From assembly GCF_029428875.1 (NCBI RefSeq), contig NZ_JAJSOO010000001.1:6668501-6732500 (forward strand): 64,000 bases of DNA. The letters are read 5' to 3'. Source of the stretch: Streptomyces sp. JH34. Lineage in GTDB: Bacteria; Actinomycetota; Actinomycetes; Streptomycetales; Streptomycetaceae. A model generated the notes under the pieces. It did no database searches. It was not told where the DNA came from and saw nothing but the letters and a program-made list of their open reading frames with translations. Both the position numbers and the translations under genes were made by a program. Shown here piece by piece: positions 43,543 through 51,834 of this stretch; the first letter of the stretch is position 1, and every line of letters starts with the position of its first letter.

Positions 43543-44505
43543 ATGGCTGAAGTTCTCGTCTATGTCGACCACGTGGACGGTGCCGTCCGCAAGCCCACCC
43601 TGGAGCTGCTGACGCTCGCCCGCCGCATCGGCGAGCCGGTCGCCGTCGCTCTCGGCAACGGTGCCGCCGACACCGCCGCCGCGCTCGCCGAGCACGGCGC
43701 GGTCAAGGTACTGACCGCCGACGCCCCGGAGTTCGCCGACTACCTCGTCGTGCCGAAGGTCGACGCGCTCCAGGCCGCCTACGACGCGGTGTCCCCGTCC
43801 GCGGTGCTGCTGCCCTCCTCGGCCGAGGCCAAGGAGATCGCGTCCCGCCTCGCGCTCCGCATCGGTTCCGGCATCATCACCGACGCCGTGGACCTGGAGG
43901 CCGGTGACCAGGGTCCGGTCGCCACGCAGTCCGCGTTCGCCGCCTCGTACACCACCAAGTCCCGTGTCTCCAAGGGCACTCCGGTCATCACGGTCAAGCC
44001 GAACTCGGCCGCCGTCGAGGCCGCGCCCGCCGCGGGAGCCGTCGAGGCCCTCACGGTCTCCTTCTCCGCCACGGCCACCGGCACCAAGGTCCTCTCGCGC
44101 ACCCCGCGCGAGTCGACCGGGCGTCCGGAGCTGACCGAGGCCGCGATCGTCGTCTCCGGCGGCCGCGGCGTGAACGGTGCGGAGAACTTCGCGATCATCG
44201 AGGCGCTCGCCGACTCGCTCGGTGCGGCCGTCGGTGCCTCGCGTGCCGCCGTCGACGCCGGCTGGTACCCGCACACCAACCAGGTCGGTCAGACCGGCAA
44301 GTCGGTCTCGCCGCAGCTGTACATCGCCTCGGGCATCTCGGGCGCGATCCAGCACCGGGCCGGCATGCAGACCTCGAAGACCATCGTCGCGGTGAACAAG
44401 GACGCCGAGGCGCCGATCTTCGACCTCGTCGACTACGGCGTCGTCGGCGACCTCTTCGCCGTCGTCCCGCAGCTCACCGACGAGGTCAAGTCCCGCAAGG
44501 GCTGA
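43543..44505 (+). CDS. etfA: Electron transfer flavoprotein alpha subunit
   Basis: A 320-residue ETF large subunit. The FAD-binding C-terminal domain is complete: VVSGGRGVNGAENF, GASRAAVDAGW, QVGQTGKSVSPQLYIASGIS in two adjoining blocks, and IVAVNKDAEAPIFDLVDYGV. It lies 58 bp after etfB with its own ribosome site (AGGAGA) and forms the ETF heterodimer. A very strong hairpin follows. Confidence 0.96.
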   Translation: MAEVLVYVDHVDGAVRKPTLELLTLARRIGEPVAVALGNGAADTAAALAEHGAVKVLTADAPEFADYLVVPKVDALQAAYDAVSPSAVLLPSSAEAKEIASRLALRIGSGIITDAVDLEAGDQGPVATQSAFAASYTTKSRVSKGTPVITVKPNSAAVEAAPAAGAVEALTVSFSATATGTKVLSRTPRESTGRPELTEAAIVVSGGRGVNGAENFAIIEALADSLGAAVGASRAAVDAGWYPHTNQVGQTGKSVSPQLYIASGISGAIQHRAGMQTSKTIVAVNKDAEAPIFDLVDYGVVGDLFAVVPQLTDEVKSRKG

Positions 44506-44532
44506 CCCGGCAGGAGCTCTGCCCGAACGACG

Positions 44533-44572
44533 GCCCGGGGCCGCGCGGTGATCCCACCGCGCGGCCCCGGGC
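44533..44572 (+). terminator. 18-bp hairpin terminator of etfBA
   Basis: A perfect 18-bp G+C stem with a 4-nt loop (44533-44550 with 44555-44572), followed by TGTTTCC. It starts 27 bp after the etfA stop. Confidence 0.85.
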
Positions 44573-44587
44573 TGTTTCCGATCACCA

Positions 44588-44652
44588 TTGACGCGGGAGC
44601 CGCGCGACTTATAGCTTCACCATGCGGATTAAAAATTCCGGTAAGTGGAATT
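44588..44652 (+). promoter_or_regulatory. Promoter and inverted repeat before the DUF6986 gene
   Basis: TTGACG (44588-44593) and TATAGC (44610-44615), spaced 16 bp, form a promoter in an unusually A+T-rich stretch. Just downstream of the expected start is AATTCC-N7-GGAATT (44634-44652), a perfect 6-bp inverted repeat. Its placement would block the polymerase, and the half-site style resembles IclR-family operators. Confidence 0.6.
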
Positions 44653-44676
44653 GCTGAAGACGTGGAGGGTATGGAC

Positions 44677-45975
44677 ATGGGGCAGCAGGAGAAGGTGGCA
44701 ACGAGCCTCGCCGGCACGGTCGGTGCGGAGATCGGTGCCTCCCTCGCGCCGGTGGACGCCGAACTCGCCCGCCGCTACCCGGGCGACCCGGGGACGCGCC
44801 AGCCCGTCCACACCGTCTACGTGCCCGCCGACGCCTTCACCCCGGCCACTCTCCGCGCCTGGGGCGACCAGGCGCTCGCGGCGCTCGACGAACACGCACC
44901 CGACGCCTCCGCGCTCGCGGGCGTGCTCGGGATCCCGCGGGAACTGGCGGAGCCCGTCCATGACCGCGTACGCGCCAAGCTGGAGCGCGAGCCGGTGGAG
45001 GACCTGCGCATCGACTTCGAGGACGGCTACGGGCCGCGCCCCGACGCCGAGGAGGACGAGGCGGCCGCCCGGGCCGCACGGCTGGTCGCCGAGGCGTACG
45101 CCGACGGGACCGCCGCTCCGTACATGGGCATCCGGATGAAGTGCATGGAAGTCGCCGTGCGCGACCGGGGCATCCGCACCACGGACATCTTCCTCACGGG
45201 GCTGATGCGGGCAGGCGGGCTGCCCGAGGGCCTCGTCCTGACGCTGCCCAAGGTGACATACCCCGAACAGGTCACCGCCTTCGTGCGGCTGCTCGAAGCC
45301 TTCGAGGACACGCACGGCCTCCCCTCCGGGCGGCTCGGCTTCGAGATCCAGATCGAGACCAGCCAGTCCATCCTGGCGGCGGACGGCACCGCGGCGGTCG
45401 CCCGCATGATCGACGCCGCCCGGGGCCGGGCGACGGGCCTGCACTACGGGACCTTCGACTACAGCGCCTGCGTCGGCGTCAGCCCCGCCTACCAGGCCAG
45501 TGACCACCCCGCGGCCGACCATGCCAAGGCGGTCATGCAGGTGGCCGCCGCGGGCACCGGCGTGCGGGTCTGCGACGGCTCCACGAACGTGCTCCCGGTC
45601 GGCCCGACCCAGCAGGTCCACGACGCCTGGCGCCTGCACCACGGGCTCACCCGCCGAGCCCTGGCCCGCGCCTACTACCAGGGCTGGGACATGCACCCGG
45701 GGCATCTGCCCACCCGCTACGCCGCCGTCTACTGCTTCTACCGCGAGGGGCTCGGCCAGGCCGCGTCCCGGCTCGCCGCCTACGTGGCCAGGGCCGGCGG
45801 GGACGTCATGGACGAGCCCGCCACCGCCAAGGCGCTCAGCGGCTATCTGCTCCGGGGCATCGACTGCGGTGCCCTGGACGGTGCGGAGGTCGAGGCGCTC
45901 ACCGGTCTGACCCGCGCGGACCTGGACGGCTTCGCCTCCCCCCGCCGCGGCGGGCTGACCGTGACGGCTCCGTAG
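44677..45975 (+). CDS. DUF6986 family aldolase/citrate-lyase-like protein
   Basis: A 432-residue protein of the HpcH/HpaI aldolase and citrate lyase beta-like superfamily. RIDFEDGYGPRPDAEEDEAA provides the acidic metal-binding Asp/Glu, GIRMKCMEV the substrate Arg, and GFEIQIETSQSIL the catalytic metal ligands seen in CoA-ester lyases and malate-synthase relatives. It should make or break a C-C bond next to a glyoxylate/pyruvate-like acid. ATG 44677 has GGAGG eight bases upstream. An IclR-like operator precedes it. Relatives are reported near glyoxylate and allantoin genes, from memory, and none of those genes is in this window. Confidence 0.8.
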   Translation: MGQQEKVATSLAGTVGAEIGASLAPVDAELARRYPGDPGTRQPVHTVYVPADAFTPATLRAWGDQALAALDEHAPDASALAGVLGIPRELAEPVHDRVRAKLEREPVEDLRIDFEDGYGPRPDAEEDEAAARAARLVAEAYADGTAAPYMGIRMKCMEVAVRDRGIRTTDIFLTGLMRAGGLPEGLVLTLPKVTYPEQVTAFVRLLEAFEDTHGLPSGRLGFEIQIETSQSILAADGTAAVARMIDAARGRATGLHYGTFDYSACVGVSPAYQASDHPAADHAKAVMQVAAAGTGVRVCDGSTNVLPVGPTQQVHDAWRLHHGLTRRALARAYYQGWDMHPGHLPTRYAAVYCFYREGLGQAASRLAAYVARAGGDVMDEPATAKALSGYLLRGIDCGALDGAEVEALTGLTRADLDGFASPRRGGLTVTAP

Positions 45976-45979
45976 ACGC

Positions 45980-47008
45980 TCACGCGGGCGGGAGCTCCCC
46001 GGATCCGCGTGCGATGAGCCGGGTCGGGAGCTCCACCCTCGCGGGGGCGTGAGCTGCGCCGTCGAGGCGGCGGAACAGGTGTTCCGCCGCGGTGCGGCCG
46101 ACCGCGGCCGCGTCCTGCGAGATGACCGTGATGCCGAGAAGGTCGGCCAGCTCGATGTCGTCGAACCCGACCAGGGCGATCCGGCGGTCGCACTCGGCGA
46201 GCACGCGGACGGCGGTCACCGTCACCCGGTTGTTGCCCGCGAAGAGCGCCGTCACCGGCTCGGGGCCGGCCAGCATGGCTTCGGCGGCGGCCCTGACCCG
46301 GGCCGGGTCGGTCGGGCCGAGGGATACCCAGGGGTCCTCGACCGTGATTCCGGCGTCGGTCAGGGCCGCGTGGTACCCGCGCAGGCGTTCCGTGGCGGTG
46401 TGGATGCGCGGCTGGTCCCCGATGAATCCGATCCTGCGGTGGCCGTGCGCGACCAGGTGAGCGACGCCGGCGCGCGCTCCGCCGTAGCTGTCCGAGAGGA
46501 CCATGTCCGCGTCGACCCGGCCCGCCGGACGGTCGACGAACACGGTGGCGATGCCCGCCTTCATCTCGGGCTCCAGATAGCGGTGGTCGTCGCCGGCCGG
46601 GATGACGATGAGGCCGTCCACCCGCCGGGCGCAGAGCGCGAGGACGAGCTCCTGCTCGCGCTCCGGGTCCTCGGCGCTGGAACCGTTGATGAGCAGCGCG
46701 CCGTGGGCGCGCGCCACCTCTTCCACGGCTCGGCTCAACGGGCCGTAGAAGGGGTCCGCGAGGTCCTCCAGTACCAGGCCGATGGACGCGGTGCGGCCCT
46801 TGCGCAGGACGCGTGCGCTGTCGTTGCGGCGGAAGCCGAGTGCCTCGATGGCCTCCTGGACGCGGCGCTCGGTGTCGGGGGTGACGCCGGGCTCGCTGTT
46901 CACCACGCGTGAGACCGTCTTGAGGCCTACTCCGGCGCGGGCCGCCACGTCCTTCATGGTCGGCCTGTTGCCGTAGCGGGACTCGGAAGGGCGGGCGGTC
47001 TCGGCCAC
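45980..47008 (-). CDS. LacI family transcriptional regulator
   Basis: A 342-residue LacI/GalR repressor. The helix-turn-helix is TMKDVAARAGVGLKTVSRVV with the hinge NSEPGVTPDTERRVQEA, then the sugar-binding domain (GLVLEDLADPFYGPL, IVIPAGDDHRYL, ALVGFDDIELADLLGITVI). GTG 47008 gives the normal family length. An ATG at 47095 is open, but it overlaps the probable -10 (TATGCT), so it is probably untranscribed as a start. The gene is divergent from a ROK sugar kinase, with a perfect palindrome between them. Its 3' end lies 5 bp from the convergent DUF6986 gene. Confidence 0.88.
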   Translation of the reverse strand: MAETARPSESRYGNRPTMKDVAARAGVGLKTVSRVVNSEPGVTPDTERRVQEAIEALGFRRNDSARVLRKGRTASIGLVLEDLADPFYGPLSRAVEEVARAHGALLINGSSAEDPEREQELVLALCARRVDGLIVIPAGDDHRYLEPEMKAGIATVFVDRPAGRVDADMVLSDSYGGARAGVAHLVAHGHRRIGFIGDQPRIHTATERLRGYHAALTDAGITVEDPWVSLGPTDPARVRAAAEAMLAGPEPVTALFAGNNRVTVTAVRVLAECDRRIALVGFDDIELADLLGITVISQDAAAVGRTAAEHLFRRLDGAAHAPARVELPTRLIARGSGELPPA

Positions 47009-47091
47009 GGTGCGCTGTCCTGTCGTCGGGAACGGGTTGTTCCGCTCCCTCACCGTCGGTGCCGGGGAGGGGTCGGTAGCTGTGGCGTCGA

Positions 47092-47117
47092 GCATAGGCC
47101 CTGGACAACGTTGTCAA
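47092..47117 (-). promoter_or_regulatory. LacI operator and promoter between lacI and ROK genes
   Basis: GACAACGTTGTC (47104-47115) is a perfect 12-bp palindrome with the central CG typical of LacI-family sites. On the minus strand TTGACA (47117-47112) overlaps it, and TATGCT (47097-47092) follows with a 15-bp spacer, so a bound repressor would cover the promoter of its own gene. It also lies about 80 bp before the ROK kinase start. Confidence 0.65.
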
Positions 47118-47192
47118 GAGAATGGAGACTAGGAGGGCCATCTGATTGAAGTCGCAGGTCCTGCGCCTCACCCCTCCGGAGTGTCCAAGCCG

Positions 47193-48161
47193 ATGCATAC
47201 CGACCTCGTCGCCGCGCTCGACATCGGCGGTACCAAGATCGCCGGGGCGTTGGTGGACGGCGGCGGTTCCCTCCTCGTGCGGGCGCAACGGCCGACGCCG
47301 GCACGTGAGGGCGCGGAGGCCGTGATGAGCGCGGTGGCCGACGTCCTGGCGGAGCTGACCGCCTCGCCGCTGTGGCATCGCGCGCGTGCGGTCGGCATCG
47401 GCAGCGCGGGGCCCGTGGACGCCTCGGCCGGCACGGTGAGCCCGGTCAACGTCCCCGGCTGGCGCGGCTTCCCGCTGGTGGCGCGAGTGGCCTCGGCGAC
47501 CGGCGGCCTGCCGGTCACGCTCGTCGGTGACGGGGTCGCGATGACCGCGGCCGAACACTGGCTCGGCGCCGCGCGCGGCTACGACAACGCGCTGTGCATG
47601 GTCGTCTCCACCGGTGTCGGCGGAGGCCTCGTGCTCGGCGGAAAGCTGCACCCCGGTCCCTCGGGCAACGCCGGGCACATCGGTCACATCAGTGTCGACC
47701 TGGACGGCGACCCGTGCCCCTGCGGTGCGCGCGGCTGTGTCGAACGGATCGCCAGCGGGCCCAACATCGCACGCCGGGCCCTGGAGAACGGCTGGCGCCC
47801 CGGCCCGGACGGCGACACCACGGCAGCCGCGGTGGCCGCCGCCGCGCGGGCGGGAGACCCGGTGGCAGCCGCCTCGTTCGAGCGCGCCGCCCAGGCGCTC
47901 GCCGCCGGGATCGCAGCCACCGCGACCCTGGCCGACATCGACATCGCCGTGATCGGCGGGGGAGTCGCAGGCGCCGGCGAGGTGCTCTTCGCACCCCTGC
48001 GCGCGTCCTTGCGCGACTACGCCACGCTCTCCTTCGTCCAGGGCCTCACCGTGACCTCGGCGGTGATGGGCGCCGACGCGGGCCTGGTCGGGGCGGCGGC
48101 CGCGGCCTCGACGGTCCGTCCCGGTGCCCCGAACGGCGTGCGAGCCGTGGCCGCCCCGTAG
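47193..48161 (+). CDS. ROK family sugar kinase (glucokinase-like)
   Basis: A 322-residue ROK kinase without a DNA-binding domain. ALDIGGTKIAGALVD near the N terminus is the ATP phosphate motif, DGVAMTAAEHW holds the catalytic region, GGGLVLGGKLHPGPSGNAGHIG carries the ExGH-like substrate loop (here NAGHIGH), and CPCGARGC is the ROK zinc motif. It phosphorylates a hexose such as glucose, mannose or an N-acetylhexosamine. It is divergent from a LacI regulator and probably controlled by it. ATG 47193 is chosen; GTG 47181 is possible. Confidence 0.87.
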   Translation: MHTDLVAALDIGGTKIAGALVDGGGSLLVRAQRPTPAREGAEAVMSAVADVLAELTASPLWHRARAVGIGSAGPVDASAGTVSPVNVPGWRGFPLVARVASATGGLPVTLVGDGVAMTAAEHWLGAARGYDNALCMVVSTGVGGGLVLGGKLHPGPSGNAGHIGHISVDLDGDPCPCGARGCVERIASGPNIARRALENGWRPGPDGDTTAAAVAAAARAGDPVAAASFERAAQALAAGIAATATLADIDIAVIGGGVAGAGEVLFAPLRASLRDYATLSFVQGLTVTSAVMGADAGLVGAAAAASTVRPGAPNGVRAVAAP

Positions 48162-48316
48162 GGCGGTCCCGCCCCCTCGTCACGGCAGCGCACCCGACCG
48201 CCCCCTTCCTCGATCAGCGCCCCGGCGGACACGCCGGCGCAACCGCATGACCCCTGCGGGTTTCCGGAGCGGGGTGTTGCGGGCAAGCCACAGGGGGCTA
48301 CGGAAGAGGGGGAACC

Positions 48317-49360
48317 GTGATCGTCTGGATCAACGGTGCGTTCAGTGCGGGCAAGACCGACGCCGCGTGCGAACTGATCGATCTGATCCCGAACAGCACC
48401 TTGTACGACCCCGGGCTGACAGGCGGGGAACTACGCCGGCTGCTGCCCCAGAAGAAGCTCGCCGAAGTGACCGACTTCCAGGACCTGCCCATGTGGCGGC
48501 GCCTCGTGGTCGACACCGCCGCGGCGCTTCTCGCCGAACTCCCCGGGGTGCTGGTCGTCCCGATGACGCTGCTGAGACAGGACTACCGCGACGAGATATT
48601 CGGCGGACTCGCCTCGCGGCGCATACCGGTGCGCCATGTACTGCTCTCACCTGAGGAAACGATCCTGCGCAGACGGATCGCCGAACGTGAGGATCGCGCC
48701 GACGATCCCGAGCACAGCGAGCGGATCCGGCAGTGGGCCTATGAGCACATCGAGCCCTACCGGGCGGCGCTCGGGTGGATGTCCCAGGACGCCCACACGA
48801 TCGACACCAGCGGCCTCACCCCGTACGGGACGGCCGAGCGGATCGCCGAGGCGCTGCGCACCGGCGAGGCCAGGGAGTGCGGCATCGTGCAGACTCCCGA
48901 ACCGCGGGCGGAGACCGTCGCGTCGGGGGTGCTGCTCTTCGACGAACAGGACCGGGTGCTCCTCGTCGATCCCACCTACAAGCCCGGCTGGGAGTTCCCC
49001 GGCGGCGTGGTGGAACCCGGCGAGGCCCCGGCGCAGGCAGGGATACGGGAGGTCGCCGAGGAGATCGGGCTGCACCTGGACACGGTGCCCAAGCTCCTGG
49101 TGGTCGACTGGGAGGCACCGAAGCCACCTGCGTACGGAGGTCTTCGCTTCCTGTTCGACGGCGGACGTCTGCGCGGCGACGAGGCCGCGACGCTGCTGCT
49201 CCCGGGTTCGGAGCTGCGCGGCTGGCGGTTCGTCACCGAGGAGGAGGCGGCGGGGATGCTCCCGCCGACGCGCTTCGAGCGGCTGCGCTGGGCGCTGCGG
49301 GCCCGTGAGCGGTCCACCGTGCTGAACCTCGAGGCCGGGGTGCCCGTGGGCGGCCGGTAG
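48317..49360 (+). CDS. P-loop nucleotide kinase-like domain fused to a Nudix hydrolase
   Basis: A 347-residue two-domain protein. Residues 1-180 are a P-loop NTPase/kinase-like domain with GAFSAGKT (residues 7-14) and a helical ETILRRRIAEREDR segment like the lid of TmrB/AAA_33-type phosphotransferases. From about residue 195 a Nudix domain follows, with a complete Nudix box at about 229-251 (GVVEPGEAPAQAG, then REVAEEIGL). It may phosphorylate one small molecule and hydrolyse a nucleoside-diphosphate derivative. The substrates are unknown. It starts with GTG and is probably monocistronic. Confidence 0.85.
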   Translation: MIVWINGAFSAGKTDAACELIDLIPNSTLYDPGLTGGELRRLLPQKKLAEVTDFQDLPMWRRLVVDTAAALLAELPGVLVVPMTLLRQDYRDEIFGGLASRRIPVRHVLLSPEETILRRRIAEREDRADDPEHSERIRQWAYEHIEPYRAALGWMSQDAHTIDTSGLTPYGTAERIAEALRTGEARECGIVQTPEPRAETVASGVLLFDEQDRVLLVDPTYKPGWEFPGGVVEPGEAPAQAGIREVAEEIGLHLDTVPKLLVVDWEAPKPPAYGGLRFLFDGGRLRGDEAATLLLPGSELRGWRFVTEEEAAGMLPPTRFERLRWALRARERSTVLNLEAGVPVGGR

Positions 49361-49465
49361 CGCTCGGGGTGCACCGGGACCTCCGACTCGCGCCGGCCGG
49401 TCCGGCACGGTCCTCACCTGTCACGGGCAACGGCTGAGCCCATCCGTCCACGGCCACCGAGTGGG

Positions 49466-50407
49466 TCAGCCGCCGGCCAGGGTCATGAGGAACCGTGTCT
49501 GTGCGTCGTCCCGCCCCGCGCACAGTCCTGGAACCGCGTTGAGGGCGGCCAGGGCCCGGCACCAGTCCAGCACACGGCGAGGGGACAGCCCAGGCACCAG
49601 CGCCGCCAGCTCCTCGATCCTCTGCTCCAGCACGGCTGGGCCTGAAGCCCCCTCAAGCACCCAGTCCACAGCGTCGAAGTCCGGGTCGCCCCACGCCGGC
49701 CTCGGGTCGATCGCCACCATGCGGGCGCCCGGTCCGGACAGCACGTTGGCCGGATGGAGATCACCGTGCACGAGCCCCGCGGTCCCGGTGGCCGCGAGTC
49801 CGAGGGCCGCCGCCCGGGCCCGGCCGAGTCCTGTCGGAGCAACCACTCCGTTCGCGCGGGCCGCCGCCAGCCTGCGCTCGGTCAAGTCGAACAGGAAGTT
49901 GATCCGGTGCGAGAGCGGCCGCAGTACCGAATGCTTCCCCGGCCCAGGCGCCGAGACCCGCAGGTCTCGCAGCAGGGCCGCCACTTCGGGCAGTTCCCAG
50001 GCGAGCTGCCCCACCGGCACTCCAGGTTCCACGCTCTCCAGCAACAGGGCCCCGGCGGCGAAATCCGCTGCCAGTAGCGTGACGACCGACGGTCTGTCCG
50101 CCCAGACTCGCAGGGCTTCGGCCTCCTCGCGGGCGATCAAGGGCTCCGGTGTGAGCTTCAGCCAGACCGGGGCGAGGGTGTTCCGCCGCACGCAGCGGAA
50201 CACCCTCGAGGTGCCTCCGCCACCCGCCGCGACAGGATCCAGATCCCAGCGAGCGGCGAGTTCACGGACGAGAGCCGGCAACCCGTCACACCAGCCGAGT
50301 ACATCGGTGCCGAATCGAACCACGAGCCGGTCCCTGATCTCCGGCGCGACGCAGGCCAACTCCTCCAAGACGTCCCCCCGCGGGTGATCGACGCGGTTCC
50401 CGCGCAC
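49466..50407 (-). CDS. Aminoglycoside/hydroxyurea-type antibiotic phosphotransferase
   Basis: A 313-residue small-molecule kinase of the APH(6)/hydroxyurea resistance family. WCDGLPALVRELAARWDLDP is the family's N-terminal helix region, VWLKLTPEP carries the ATP-binding lysine, HGDLHPANVL is the catalytic Brenner motif, and AIDPRPAWGDPDFD replaces DFG. Members inactivate streptomycin-type drugs or hydroxyurea, but many are housekeeping kinases. The start is uncertain because the GTG at 50407 has a poor ribosome site. A small frame lies just upstream on the same strand. Confidence 0.85.
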   Translation of the reverse strand: MRGNRVDHPRGDVLEELACVAPEIRDRLVVRFGTDVLGWCDGLPALVRELAARWDLDPVAAGGGGTSRVFRCVRRNTLAPVWLKLTPEPLIAREEAEALRVWADRPSVVTLLAADFAAGALLLESVEPGVPVGQLAWELPEVAALLRDLRVSAPGPGKHSVLRPLSHRINFLFDLTERRLAAARANGVVAPTGLGRARAAALGLAATGTAGLVHGDLHPANVLSGPGARMVAIDPRPAWGDPDFDAVDWVLEGASGPAVLEQRIEELAALVPGLSPRRVLDWCRALAALNAVPGLCAGRDDAQTRFLMTLAGG

Positions 50408-50455
50408 CTCATGGGCACCGCATCTTACGAGTACGGCCCGGGCGGGCCGCAGGTG

Positions 50456-50569
50456 CTACTCGGAGATCACGAGGGCACACGCCGGGATCCGGACGGCGAA
50501 GACGGCACCGAACTGGAGATACCGCTTGACGGCCGCCCGTTGCTCCACGAACCATCCCACATGAGGCAT
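50456..50569 (-). CDS. Possible 37-residue peptide upstream of the phosphotransferase gene
   Basis: ATG 50569 is preceded by AAGGAAGG at a good distance. The frame (MPHVGWFVEQRAAVKRYLQF, then GAVFAVRIPACALVISE) shows mostly G or C at third positions. It ends 49 bp before the phosphotransferase start. It could be a short translated upstream peptide or the 3' relic of a lost gene. No family is recognised. Confidence 0.4.
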   Translation of the reverse strand: MPHVGWFVEQRAAVKRYLQFGAVFAVRIPACALVISE

Positions 50570-51061
50570 GTCGACTTCCTTCCTTTGCTGCGAGCGAGAA
50601 GGGGACAGCCCTCTTCCGCCCTCAGCCGCTGACAGCGTCCGACGTCATCTGTTCCGCACTCCGGGAAAGGGCGTAGAACCCCGCCGACGCTTCGTGGGTG
50701 CCTCCGGGAGCGGGTCGGCGGTAGCTGCTGCCGCTCCGCCCGACGCTCCGGCGAAACCATCTGCCACTGCGCCGGCCACATCCCCCGAAGGGCTTTGGTG
50801 CCGCCCCTGGGCCAGGCGAGCAGTCCCCGGGCCCGCATCGCCGTAGAGGCAGGGGTTCTCCTCCACGGTCAGGTGGCAGTAGGCCTTTCCCTCACGGGTC
50901 ATGGAATGCAGGGTGCCCCCGGGCTCGCGGTTGCACCCCGCGCCGACTCCGGCCGTCGACATGCCGGCCAGGCCTGTCGAACCCGGCCGGAAACCAGCCT
51001 TGGCGCATGCCGGCCGAAGGGACTTCCGCCGGCCGCTCATGTCCCGGGCGCCGTGGCAGGG
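50570..51061. other. Non-coding gap of about 490 bp
   Basis: No supported gene. The frames that stay open here have the composition of random G+C-rich sequence. At 51009-51033 there is an 11-bp stem with one mismatch and a GGA loop, a plausible terminator for the metallo-hydrolase gene read toward it on the minus strand. Confidence 0.5.
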
Positions 51062-51742
51062 TCACGCCGTGCTCAGCCCGGGGGAGGAGTGGCGTCTCCG
51101 TCGGCGTGGATCGCCGTGGCCGAAGCAGAGCACCGCGGGGCGCAGTGCGGTCAGGCGGTGGAAGGACTCCTCGGCCTGCGCGTGGTCGGTGTTGAACACC
51201 CCCGGCGTCACCCCGCCGACCCCGGCGGCGGCGTCCCCGGTGAACAGCACGTCGTGGCGTGGCAGATGAACGCCGATGGAGCCCGGGGTGTGCCCCGGAG
51301 TGTGCACCACCCGGGCGCCGCCCCCGAACGGAAGCTCGTCGCCGTCCGCCAGTTCGCGGTCGACCCGGGTGGGCGGCGCCTCGGGAACCGTCAGCGCGTG
51401 GTCGTACAGGGGCCGTTCCCAGTCGTGCAGGACGGGGTCGGGCATGCGTTCCTCGCCCCGGACGACGGGTGCGTCCAGGCGGTGGACCATGATGTCGGCG
51501 CCGTGCCTGTCCGCGAGCTCCTGCGCGGCGCCGTAGTGGTCGCGGTGGCCGTGGGTGAGGACGATCCGCCGGATCCCGGCCGGGTCCAGCCCCAGAGCGC
51601 GTATGCCGCCCTCGACGGCTGCCGCCGCGTTCACATCCCCCGCGTCGACCAGGGTCAGGTCCGCGCCGTCACGCCACAGGTAGGCCTGGCCGATCGGGAA
51701 ACGGAACATGTGCAACCGCGGGAGTACCTCGATGCTGTCCAT
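51062..51742 (-). CDS. Metallo-beta-lactamase fold hydrolase
   Basis: A 226-residue MBL-fold protein. The zinc motif THGHRDHYG (HxHxDH) is at about residues 64-72, with H in VVHTPGHTPGS, D in LFTGDAAAG and the final H in CFGHGDP. Glyoxalase II-like or lactonase activities are the usual roles. The last residues after GHGDP (RRRRRHSSPG) do not look like the usual C-terminal helix. A one-base shift there would restore a more ordinary sequence, so the 3' end may be frameshifted. Confidence 0.85.
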   Translation of the reverse strand: MDSIEVLPRLHMFRFPIGQAYLWRDGADLTLVDAGDVNAAAAVEGGIRALGLDPAGIRRIVLTHGHRDHYGAAQELADRHGADIMVHRLDAPVVRGEERMPDPVLHDWERPLYDHALTVPEAPPTRVDRELADGDELPFGGGARVVHTPGHTPGSIGVHLPRHDVLFTGDAAAGVGGVTPGVFNTDHAQAEESFHRLTALRPAVLCFGHGDPRRRRRHSSPGLSTA

Positions 51743-51834
51743 GCGGTGAACGTACGGACGGCACGCCGCCCGTCGCCCGGAAATCTGCTCCGGGCGACTT
51801 CGCTCAGCGCGTACGCCGGAGTCCGCGGCAGGTG

